From the NCBI GenBank assembly GCA_020027305.1, contig JAHRAM010000132.1, forward strand, positions 1 through 17,783: a stretch of DNA of 17,783 bases, read 5' to 3'. The stretch's first letter is position 1. The number at the start of each line of letters is the position of its first letter. The notes under the pieces are model-generated. The model did not search any database. It was given only the letters and a program-made list of their open reading frames with translations, and had not been told where the DNA came from. Both the position numbers and the translations under genes were made by a program. This DNA comes from Acidimicrobiia bacterium (GTDB taxonomy: Bacteria; Actinomycetota; Acidimicrobiia; Acidimicrobiales; Hopanoidiivorantaceae). This document shows, piece after piece, positions 1 to 7,546 of this stretch.

Positions 1-1313
1 AAAAACAGCCCTTGTTCTTCAAACTCAACTGCCGACCACTTTCTGGCAAGTGAGCTGAGGGATGTCTCTGTGGGCGTTAGCTCAATTAATTTCAAGTTAT
101 CATTTAGCAGCCCATGTCGAAGCCTGAGGTATAGAGTTCCCAGCTCCTCTTTTATGTCTGAGCCAATAAATAATACAGTAGAGCCAGCAGTTAAGGCGTC
201 GTCTATAGTTGCTCTTTTTAACCCAGCAATGAATTCAGCGCTAAAGCCTTCGCCTATCGTGGCGTCAACGTTGTTAGTTGAAAGCACTTCTTTTGAAAAC
301 TTCGCCCAAACAAATTGGTCTTCATTTGCCATGTTGGCGCCTCCAAGAACTGCAATTTTGTTAGGGTTAGATTCTGCACCGATAACCGATGTCGCAATTG
401 AAATTGCTTCGTGCCATGGAACTTCTACCAACCCTTGATTACCTTTTCTCACTAGTGGTTTCATAAGTCGGTTTTCACTTGAGAGTACTTGGAATGAAAA
501 ACGGTCTTTGTCTGTTAGCCAGCCCCAGTTCACGGCATCAGAATCCATTCCTAAAATTCGAATTAGCTTGTTGCCTGAGGCTTGCAACACCACTCGGTCG
601 CCCATTGGGTTTGGATAAGTTGAAACGGTTTCAGTCAAATCCCACGGGCGAGCCTTGAAACGATATGGCTCAGCAGTGAGTGCGCCCACTGGACAAATCT
701 GAACAGTGTTTCCACTGAAATATGAATCAAACTCAGCTTCAGGAAATGTATTTACTTGGGTATGTTGCCCCCTGCCTTGAAAGCTAATCAGAGCTTCGCC
801 AGCCACTTCATCAGCAAATCGAGTGCAGCGATCGCACAAAATACATCTCTCTCTGTCAAGATAAACTTGTGAGCTAATAGGAATGGGCTTTATAAAGTGC
901 CTCTTGTTTTCAACAAAACGACTTTCGCCAGGGCCAAATGCCATGGTTTGATCTTGAAGTGGGCATTCCCCCCCTTTATCACATACTGGGCAATCTAAGG
1001 GATGGTTGATAAGCAAAAATTCCAACACGCCATCTTGTGCTTTTTTTACAGCATCTGACTCAGTGGTTACTTCCATTCCTTCTGCCACGGGCAAAGTGCA
1101 AGAAGTCATAAGAGCAGGGCCTCTTCCTGTATCGACTTCTACTAAACACATACGGCACATGCCCACAGGGTTCATACGTTTGTGATAGCAAAAATGAGGG
1201 ATATAAACCCCCACATCTTCACAAGCATCTATAAGCAACTGACCGGGCCTTGCACTAAATTCTTTGCCATCAACTCTGATGTTGATAGCGGTTTCTATTT
1301 CAGTAGCTGACAT
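1..1313 (-). CDS. nuoG: NADH-quinone oxidoreductase subunit G (NuoG), 3' end outside window
   Basis: The frame is open from an ATG at 1313 to the left edge, giving 437 visible residues. It is the large Fe-S subunit of the complex I peripheral arm, passing electrons from the NADH/FMN site towards the quinone module. I read the [2Fe-2S] N1b cysteines at C42, C53, C56 and C72. The His-liganded N5 cluster is H104-x3-C108-x2-C111-x5-C117. A further cluster is at C157, C160, C163 and C207-P. A molybdopterin-oxidoreductase-like domain begins near residue 215 and is cut by the window. The start overlaps the nuoEF stop by one base (TGATG), so it is probably translationally coupled. No internal stop was seen over the stretches I translated. 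nuoH and later genes would lie beyond the left edge. Confidence 0.95.
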   Translation of the reverse strand, partial: MSATEIETAINIRVDGKEFSARPGQLLIDACEDVGVYIPHFCYHKRMNPVGMCRMCLVEVDTGRGPALMTSCTLPVAEGMEVTTESDAVKKAQDGVLEFLLINHPLDCPVCDKGGECPLQDQTMAFGPGESRFVENKRHFIKPIPISSQVYLDRERCILCDRCTRFADEVAGEALISFQGRGQHTQVNTFPEAEFDSYFSGNTVQICPVGALTAEPYRFKARPWDLTETVSTYPNPMGDRVVLQASGNKLIRILGMDSDAVNWGWLTDKDRFSFQVLSSENRLMKPLVRKGNQGLVEVPWHEAISIATSVIGAESNPNKIAVLGGANMANEDQFVWAKFSKEVLSTNNVDATIGEGFSAEFIAGLKRATIDDALTAGSTVLFIGSDIKEELGTLYLRLRHGLLNDNLKLIELTPTETSLSSLARKWSAVEFEEQGLF

Positions 1314-3286
1314 CAGCCGCTCACCACCTCAAGCTCTGATAAATATTTTGGTGCCAGCTTGATATAGTTTTCAAATTCATTTTTAAACAAATTAATCGCT
1401 GACATAATAACTGCCACAGCAGATGGGCCTAGCGGACATATAGTTGTCATCTTTGGTGGCCATGACAACCCTGGGCTAATGTTGTCAGCAATATCTAATA
1501 GCATCCCCAAATCAGCATCTCTTCCTCGACTGTTTAATATCCGCTCAAGGATTTGTTCCATCCATCCTGTTCCTTCACGACAGGGGGTACACTTCCCACA
1601 AGACTCATGTGCAAAAAAGCGAACAAGGTTGTGGCATGCCTTTACCATATCTGTTGTGTCATCCATCACCACTACAGCCCCTGACCCAAGCATTGAACCA
1701 GCTTCATCTACGGTGCTTTTTTCAAGTGGAAGGTCAAGGTGTTCTTGTGTAAACCACGGGCTATACGCTCCACCTGGAATAAACGTCTTCAAAGTTCTGC
1801 CCTCTTCCAGCCCACCTGCCAATTCAAAGATAAGCTGCCTAAATGTAGTGGTGCCAAATGGAACTTCAAATACTCCTGGGTTCACCACTGAACCAGAAAC
1901 TGCAAACATTCTTGTTCCAGCAGACACTTCTGCCCCCCGCTTAATAAATGCTTTATGCCCCGACTTCATAATTTCTGGCAAATTTGACAACGTTTCTACG
2001 TTGTTGACTATTGTGGGCTGACCATAAAGTCCATCGGCTGCAGGAAACCTTGGAGGTTTTAGGCGCGGCATTCCACGATGCCCTTCCAAACTTTCAATAA
2101 GAGCAGTTTCTTCACCCACAATATATGCCCCAGCGCCTGGGTGCATAACTATATCAACAGAAAAATTAGTGCCTAAAATATTTTTACCTGTTAGGCCAGC
2201 TTCATAGGCTTCGTTGAGTGCTTGGATGATTCGCTCTTGTGCCAATGCCATCTCACCTCGCACATATAAAAAGCATTGCCCCAGCCCAACTGCATAAGAG
2301 GCAATTAAGCACCCTTCAATAAGTTGATGGGGGTCTAGTTCCATCAGCAACCTGTCTTTATATGTGCCTGGCTCACTTTCGTCACCATTCACTACTAAAT
2401 ATCTTGGCCAAACATTTTCTGGGCAAAATCCCCACTTCACGCCTGCTGGAAATCCAGCCCCACCTCTCCCTAGAAGACTTGCATTACTAATCTCTTCGTG
2501 AACTTCAACTGGGGTCTGGCTTAGTGCTTTTCTAAGGCCTAGATAGCCTCCGCTCTTTTCATATTCTGATAGTTGCCATGAATTAGGGTTACTAAACCTA
2601 GACGTCAAAACTTGTTCGCCCATTTTTGTTTTGCTTGGCTTGTTAGATGTAGAAAGGTGTTTATCATTTGCTTTTTGTGCCGAAAGCAATTTGGGTGAGC
2701 TTATCCAAACTGGTTCCTCCTTATCTTTTTGTGGAGAAACATTTCCAGCGGCAACTTTATTTTCTTGATGAAGTGTAGAAAGCGTGCCAGCAGGTGGGAT
2801 GTCTTCGTTGCCTTCTTTTAGTCGCCCAACTAAGGCGTCCAAACTTTGGGTGTCTTGTTTGTAGTGGTAACGATAGTTAGTTTGAAGGCAAGGCGCTTCG
2901 GTACAAGCAGCAATACATTCAACGGTTTCTAGTGAAAACATTCCATCAGCAGTGGTTTGCCCTGCTGTTATTCCTAGAGTTGTTTCACAATGTTCTATTA
3001 TTTCTTCTGCGCCAGCTAAATAACAAGAAATTCCTTGACATATATTTATACGGTATTTTCCGCCAGGTTCTCGCTTAAACATCTCATAGAAAGAACACAT
3101 GCCAAGTGCTTCAGCTGGCAAAATTCCAACCAAGCCTGCTGCCTCAGATATAGCCTCTTTAGAAAGCCAACCCTGTTGTTTTTGATATATATGTAAAAGC
3201 GGCCCTAAAGCAGAACGTGGTTCGGGGTATCTAGCAATTAAATCTTTGGCTAATGCCAAATTGTTTTCATCTAATATAGTCGCCAT
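1313..3286 (-). CDS. nuoEF: Fused NADH-quinone oxidoreductase subunits E and F (NuoE-NuoF)
   Basis: One 657-residue protein joins two complex I subunits normally encoded separately. Residues about 1-160 are NuoE (thioredoxin-like), with [2Fe-2S] N1a cysteines C83-x4-C88 and C124-x3-C128. Residues about 160-222 are a low-complexity Lys/Ser/Gln linker. Residues about 223-657 are NuoF. They carry the GRGGAGFP flavin/NADH glycine loop (272-279), GDESEPGTYKDR (301-312), and the N3 [4Fe-4S] cluster ESCGKCTPC (C563, C566, C569) with C617. The protein oxidises NADH via FMN and feeds the complex I cluster chain on the cytoplasmic side. I chose the ATG at 3286, which overlaps the nuoD stop by one base (TGATG). 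A TTG one codon upstream is possible but would be out of line with the neighbouring junctions. The reading frame is continuous across the linker, so this is a true fusion. Confidence 0.95.
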   Translation of the reverse strand: MATILDENNLALAKDLIARYPEPRSALGPLLHIYQKQQGWLSKEAISEAAGLVGILPAEALGMCSFYEMFKREPGGKYRINICQGISCYLAGAEEIIEHCETTLGITAGQTTADGMFSLETVECIAACTEAPCLQTNYRYHYKQDTQSLDALVGRLKEGNEDIPPAGTLSTLHQENKVAAGNVSPQKDKEEPVWISSPKLLSAQKANDKHLSTSNKPSKTKMGEQVLTSRFSNPNSWQLSEYEKSGGYLGLRKALSQTPVEVHEEISNASLLGRGGAGFPAGVKWGFCPENVWPRYLVVNGDESEPGTYKDRLLMELDPHQLIEGCLIASYAVGLGQCFLYVRGEMALAQERIIQALNEAYEAGLTGKNILGTNFSVDIVMHPGAGAYIVGEETALIESLEGHRGMPRLKPPRFPAADGLYGQPTIVNNVETLSNLPEIMKSGHKAFIKRGAEVSAGTRMFAVSGSVVNPGVFEVPFGTTTFRQLIFELAGGLEEGRTLKTFIPGGAYSPWFTQEHLDLPLEKSTVDEAGSMLGSGAVVVMDDTTDMVKACHNLVRFFAHESCGKCTPCREGTGWMEQILERILNSRGRDADLGMLLDIADNISPGLSWPPKMTTICPLGPSAVAVIMSAINLFKNEFENYIKLAPKYLSELEVVSG

Positions 3287-4614
3287 CAACGATCTACCTC
3301 CCCCATTACGGGGTCAACTGAAGAAATGATTGCAACAGCGTCTGCCAGCATCCCACCTTTTAGTAGATAGGGCAGGGCTTGTAAATTCACAAAACTTGGC
3401 CCTCGAATATGGAGCCGATAAGGTTTTGGTCCTCCATCAGAAACTAGGTAGCAGCCTAGCTCACCCCTTGGAGATTCAACTGCCACATAAGTTTCGCCTT
3501 CAGGAACTTTAAACCCCTCTGTAAAAATCTTAAAGTGATGGATGAGTGCTTCCATAGATTCATCTATTCTTGCCCGTGGGGGTGGAGTGATTTTTTTGTC
3601 TTGAACTCTAAAGTCACCATCTGGCATTTTTTCAATAATCTGGCGAACCAGTTTGATAGATTCTCGTATCTCGTTTAGACGAATAACAAATCTATCAAAG
3701 CAATCCCCATTCACCCCAGCAATGACATCAAATGATAAATCCTCATATTCGAGGTAGGGCATATCCTTTCGTAAATCCCAAGCATAACCAGTTGAGCGAA
3801 GCAATGGGCCAGTCAGCGAAAGTGCCAGAGCAGCTTCGGTGGTGACAGTACCAACATCTTGTAAACGTTGTCTCCAAATAGGTTGCCCTGTTAGCAAGCC
3901 ATCATATTCATCCAACCGTCGTTCAACTTCATCACATACCGGCAAAATAGCCTCAGCATAACCCTCTGGTAAATCTGCTGCCACCCCGCCAGGACGAATG
4001 AAATTATGATTCATTCTTAGACCAGTTATAAATTCCAACAAGCGAAGAACCTCTTCTCGCTCACGCCATCCATAAAGCATCATAGAAACCGCTCCAATAT
4101 CCATTCCGTTAGTTGCTTGGAACAAGAGGTGGGAACTCATTCTGTTTAGCTCACACATCAACATTCTTATCCAAGTTGCACGGGGTGGAATTTCAATTCC
4201 AGCAAGTTCTTCTACTGCTAAAGAAAACACTAATTCGTTAAAGAGCGGAGAGGCATAATCCATTCGCGTGACATTTGTTGCCCCTTGAATGTATGAAAGT
4301 GTTTCGCCAGTTTTTTCCATCCCAGTGTGTAGGTAACCCACGATTGATTGCGACCGTAAAATATTTTCACCTTCTAGCTCTAGTAGCAACCTAAGAACTC
4401 CATGTGTGCTTGGATGTTGTGGGCCCATATTCATAATGGTGTGCTCATCATCAATATCAACAGTTATTTGCTCATCAAAGGATGTTACATTTTTCAGATG
4501 GCTAGCCAATTCTGGCAGCTTACGAAGCACTGGGCTTTTCGCCCCTTTTGAATAAATGCTTTCTAAATCAACATTTTCTACAATGTCTTTTGAATGTGTT
4601 GTGGCAGCAGTCAT
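3286..4614 (-). CDS. nuoD: NADH-quinone oxidoreductase subunit D (NuoD, 49 kDa)
   Basis: This 442-residue protein is the NiFe-hydrogenase-like subunit that, with NuoB, forms the quinone-reduction site of complex I. The family signature MGPQHPSTHGVLRL lies at 63-76. H71 and Y120 (in TRMDY) fall where the quinone-contacting His and Tyr sit in characterised homologues. The C-terminus ends in the canonical GEVDR. About 55 residues before the conserved start of the family (a soluble, charged stretch at 1-55) look like a lineage-specific N-terminal extension. The start ATG overlaps the nuoC stop by four bases (ATGA), and the stop overlaps the nuoEF ATG by one. NuoD is separate from NuoC here, unlike the fused NuoCD of enterobacteria. 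Confidence 0.96.
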   Translation of the reverse strand: MTAATTHSKDIVENVDLESIYSKGAKSPVLRKLPELASHLKNVTSFDEQITVDIDDEHTIMNMGPQHPSTHGVLRLLLELEGENILRSQSIVGYLHTGMEKTGETLSYIQGATNVTRMDYASPLFNELVFSLAVEELAGIEIPPRATWIRMLMCELNRMSSHLLFQATNGMDIGAVSMMLYGWREREEVLRLLEFITGLRMNHNFIRPGGVAADLPEGYAEAILPVCDEVERRLDEYDGLLTGQPIWRQRLQDVGTVTTEAALALSLTGPLLRSTGYAWDLRKDMPYLEYEDLSFDVIAGVNGDCFDRFVIRLNEIRESIKLVRQIIEKMPDGDFRVQDKKITPPPRARIDESMEALIHHFKIFTEGFKVPEGETYVAVESPRGELGCYLVSDGGPKPYRLHIRGPSFVNLQALPYLLKGGMLADAVAIISSVDPVMGEVDR

Positions 4615-5042
4615 CTCTTTATGTCTTTACTAAATCGCACTGGCACTGTCCCCACTGAAAAATCTTTTCTAAGAGGAAAGCCTTCCCAATCTTCAGGCAT
4701 AAGTATCCGAGTCATATCTGGGTTTCCTTCGAATTCGATTCCAAACATATCAAAGACTTCTCTCTCTAAAGCCTCTACACCTGGATAGATGTCACACAAG
4801 CTAGGAAGACAAACTTCGTCTTCTGGAATTTGTATTCGAATCCGCTTACGTTTGGGTGGATTGTGTGAGATTAAAGTTACAACAACTTCAAATCGCTCAG
4901 GTGAAATTTCAGCAGGTAAATCTCTTTTAGGGTGTATAAGGTAATCTACTGCTGTTAAATCTATACAAGAAACAAAGCCTGCCTGTTTTGCTTTCGCCAC
5001 TGTTTCAAGTAACTCATTTCGGTGAATATGAAGGACTTCCAT
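4611..5042 (-). CDS. nuoC: NADH-quinone oxidoreductase subunit C (NuoC, 30 kDa)
   Basis: This 143-residue subunit joins the NuoD/NuoB module of complex I in the peripheral arm. It has the family motif EREVFDMFGIEFEGNPD (about 89-105) followed by RILMPEDWEGFPLRKDF, which is diagnostic for the 30-kDa subunit. It is short for the family. The N-terminal segment before the DLTAVDY motif is only about 27 residues. The start cannot be moved upstream, because the codon immediately before the ATG is the in-frame TAA stop of nuoB (TAAATG, zero gap). It overlaps nuoD by four bases. Confidence 0.95.
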   Translation of the reverse strand: MEVLHIHRNELLETVAKAKQAGFVSCIDLTAVDYLIHPKRDLPAEISPERFEVVVTLISHNPPKRKRIRIQIPEDEVCLPSLCDIYPGVEALEREVFDMFGIEFEGNPDMTRILMPEDWEGFPLRKDFSVGTVPVRFSKDIKR

Positions 5043-5699
5043 TTAATTTTTAGTAGTACCATTATTGACATTAAGCATTGTGGTAGCAGTTTGTCCATCA
5101 ACTTGTTCTATCATTATGGGTTGGTTGCCCTTTCGCCGTTCCATTATTTCTTCTGATTGAATTTGTTTGTGAAGGGTTAAGATAGCATGCATAAGGGTTT
5201 CTGGGCCAGGCGGACATCCAGGAGCATACACATCTACTGGAACAACTTGATCTACACCTTGAACTAAGGCATAGTTATTAAACATTCCACCGCTAGAAGC
5301 ACATACCCCCATTGAAATAACCCATTTGGGTTCCATCATTTGGTCATATATTCGGCGAAGCACTGGTGCCATTTTTTGACTCAGTCGCCCAGCCACAATC
5401 ATTAAATCAGCTTGCCTGGGCGAAGCTCGAAAAACCTCCATTCCATATCTGGCTAGGTCAAAATGCGCTCCACCAGTCGCCATCATTTCAAGCGCACAAC
5501 AAGCTAACCCAAATGTAGCTGGCCAGCAGCTTCTGGCTCTAGCCCACTGGACTAAATCTTCAATTTTAGCAGTCACAAAATTGTGCTGGATTTTGCTTAG
5601 GGCATCGCCAGCTGCTAAACCACTTTTTGATTCCGCGACACTGTTATTGAGAACATTGTCATTAGGAACATCATTGCCTTTATTTTTTGGAGGGCTCAT
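5043..5699 (-). CDS. nuoB: NADH-quinone oxidoreductase subunit B (NuoB, PSST)
   Basis: This 218-residue protein holds the terminal cluster N2 of complex I, next to the quinone site. Ligands are visible as the adjacent C67-C68 pair (FGLACCALEM), C133 (MGVCASSGG) and C162 (APGCPPGPE), the classic N2 pattern. Residues 1-40 are a polar, Asn/Ser-rich N-terminal extension, and about 35 residues after the conserved core are also polar. The ATG overlaps the nuoA stop by four bases (ATGA), and the stop abuts the nuoC start. Confidence 0.97.
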   Translation of the reverse strand: MSPPKNKGNDVPNDNVLNNSVAESKSGLAAGDALSKIQHNFVTAKIEDLVQWARARSCWPATFGLACCALEMMATGGAHFDLARYGMEVFRASPRQADLMIVAGRLSQKMAPVLRRIYDQMMEPKWVISMGVCASSGGMFNNYALVQGVDQVVPVDVYAPGCPPGPETLMHAILTLHKQIQSEEIMERRKGNQPIMIEQVDGQTATTMLNVNNGTTKN

Positions 5700-6229
5700 T
5701 TTGCCACCTCTACAATGCCTTTGTCTTTGCTAGAAACTCGCCTTATGCTTTCTGTATCATTATTTGAACCATTTGAACTCATACCAAACTTTGTATTCCC
5801 TAATAACACTGAATCTTTTAAAGATGATGCCTCAGCTTGTGATTTTTGGAGACGAGATGTTAACCCTATCTTGACCGAGTTCCAATTGAATACACCTTTG
5901 CTCACCAAATATAAAAATGATTCAAAGACCGCAAACGAAAATATTAATATCGCAACCAACCCAACCACTCCTAAAGAGCCATGAGCTACTGCCCAAGGAT
6001 AAAGAAAGATTATCTCCACATCAAAAACGATAAAAATCATAGCGATTAAAAAGAACTTCACTGGGAACCGCTCAGGAGTTTCCACCACAGGGTCAACCCC
6101 ACACTCATAAGGTGATTCTTTAATGGGGTTTGACTTTTTTGGTGCCAGCAAATGCGAAACAAAAATGCTCACAGCCCCAAAGACCACTGCCAGAACTGCT
6201 AACAATATTATTGGAAGATACTGCCCCAC
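5696..6229 (-). CDS. nuoA: NADH-quinone oxidoreductase subunit A (NuoA), with C-terminal extension
   Basis: This 177-residue inner-membrane subunit of complex I has three predicted helices at about 5-28, 56-80 and 87-109. The conserved loop PYECGVDP (40-47) and FDVEIIFLYPWA (69-80) identify the family. Most NuoA proteins end soon after the third helix. Here about 60 further polar residues (118-177) follow and are predicted to be soluble. The start is GTG at 6229. A stop lies six codons upstream in frame, and no better start precedes the first helix. It is preceded by an A-rich spacer with only a weak ribosome-binding site. Confidence 0.93.
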   Translation of the reverse strand: MGQYLPIILLAVLAVVFGAVSIFVSHLLAPKKSNPIKESPYECGVDPVVETPERFPVKFFLIAMIFIVFDVEIIFLYPWAVAHGSLGVVGLVAILIFSFAVFESFLYLVSKGVFNWNSVKIGLTSRLQKSQAEASSLKDSVLLGNTKFGMSSNGSNNDTESIRRVSSKDKGIVEVAK

Positions 6230-6343
6230 TTTATTTTTCTTTCGTTATCTTTTTTCGCTTGTGTTTTTTGCACTTATATTTGTCGTTGCTATTTTTCTAT
6301 CGTTGCTGTTCTTGTTGTTTTTGTGCTTTTTTTATTTTTGCTT
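6230..6343 (-). other. A-rich, low-complexity spacer upstream of nuoA
   Basis: This 114-bp stretch lies between the stop of the upstream membrane-protein gene and the nuoA GTG. On the minus (mRNA-sense) strand it is almost all A with scattered C and G and very few T. No hairpin followed by a T tract and no credible small gene was found. It could be an unstructured leader aiding nuoA initiation, or an RNA-processing or factor-loading site separating the nuo genes from the quinol-oxidase genes. The function is inferred only. Confidence 0.5.
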
Positions 6344-7528
6344 CTATGACGATGCTGCTTCTTTTTCATTAGCCTCTTCTTCTTTTCTATGTCTGAGATG
6401 TAACGTAAGGGCAAATGCTGCAAAGATAAGCCCAGAACCCAATGAGAGCAATCCAGGCGTCACCCTAAGGTTTCCTAAATTTCTTCGCATCAACACAGAG
6501 ATGGTTTGACTATTAGGGTCGACTTCTGCAATTGGGGCTGCTTGGCCCAATACTTGGGGTTTGGGAAGCACAGCACGAGATTGAATAACAACTTCATTTG
6601 TGGGGTGCGTCACTCTAAATGTATTGGTGATTCGGTTTGTAACTCTATCCCAAACTCCATCAGACTTTGCTTTAGGCTTTCCACCCTTTTGATATGTATC
6701 AAGAATAATAAAATCAGGCGTGGCAGCATTTGGGTCATTTGGAAATAATGAGAGGTTGTTTATAACAGCAGCTGCTGCGTTATTAGCTTCGCCAGACTCA
6801 ACCGTAGAAAGAAGTTGCCAATCAGTTAATTGGAAATAATTTTGCTTAGCTGCCCAGCGAATAACTTCAGGCGCGGTGGCTGCCAAATTAGATAGTGAAA
6901 GCTGGTCAATCTTTGTCTCTTCAATATTTATTAGCCGAGTCACTTCTTCGTTTAGTTCATTGTTGTTTAAATACCTCGGATCACTCAATTGATAAAGTGC
7001 GTTTCTCGTTTCAACAGTTTCTCTAATTCCTGCCACATCAACTGTGGCAAGCTCAGCAATCACAGCACTTCTACTGGGTCCATCGAATTCAAGCACTAGG
7101 GCAATGGCACGAGGAACACACCCAGTGGTGGGTGGAGAGAACTGCCAATTCGTTTTAGCTACTGGGAAAATTCTCTGGTTGTTGCAATTGGGGTCAGGAA
7201 GGTTAATAAATTCTTCTAAACCAACTTGTTCAGCCCCAGCTGGATCCTTCACAGTTTCTACAAATTCCCAGCTTGGGCGTTGACCAGTGTAGCCGATGCC
7301 AAATAGCCACCAAATAAGAGACATTATTGTAAACCATCCAAAAAACCCAGTAAGTGCAACAAGTGAGCCAAGCCTGACACCTACATTTGTAGCAAGCAAG
7401 AGCCAAACTGTTCCCATTAGCCCAGCTGATGCTACTGCAACAGTTAGCAAACCACGTATTTCTGGATCCCAGCCGATACCAGCAATAACGGTTGTTGTAT
7501 TTATGAATATAGCGCTAAGAATCGACAT
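6344..7528 (-). CDS. Membrane protein with large extracytoplasmic domain, unknown function, respiratory operon
   Basis: I do not recognise this 394-residue protein. An N-terminal hydrophobic segment (about 3-18) precedes two clear helices at about 27-47 and 53-76. Then comes a long soluble region (about 80-355) with only two cysteines (C115, C137). A final helix at about 357-377 is followed by a charged tail rich in Glu and Lys. There is no CxxCH haem motif, Fe-S motif or copper motif. It sits 18 bp after the diheme cytochrome c gene and just before nuoA on the same strand, so co-expression with both complexes is likely. It may be an accessory or assembly subunit of the b6f-like complex, a bridge to complex I, or an oxidase-type subunit. 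None of these can be proved from sequence alone. Confidence 0.85.
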   Translation of the reverse strand: MSILSAIFINTTTVIAGIGWDPEIRGLLTVAVASAGLMGTVWLLLATNVGVRLGSLVALTGFFGWFTIMSLIWWLFGIGYTGQRPSWEFVETVKDPAGAEQVGLEEFINLPDPNCNNQRIFPVAKTNWQFSPPTTGCVPRAIALVLEFDGPSRSAVIAELATVDVAGIRETVETRNALYQLSDPRYLNNNELNEEVTRLINIEETKIDQLSLSNLAATAPEVIRWAAKQNYFQLTDWQLLSTVESGEANNAAAAVINNLSLFPNDPNAATPDFIILDTYQKGGKPKAKSDGVWDRVTNRITNTFRVTHPTNEVVIQSRAVLPKPQVLGQAAPIAEVDPNSQTISVLMRRNLGNLRVTPGLLSLGSGLIFAAFALTLHLRHRKEEEANEKEAASS

Positions 7529-7546
7529 TGTGTTATCAGTGAATTA

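Noticed and set aside
70..438. Plus-strand open frame at the left edge
   Set aside because: It lies antisense to nuoG, which is open across the whole stretch with clear cofactor motifs.
6123..6509. Plus-strand open frame rich in Phe and Leu that looks like a membrane protein
   Set aside because: It is the antisense of the nuoA start, the A-rich spacer and the end of the membrane-protein gene. The hydrophobicity comes from T-rich antisense sequence.
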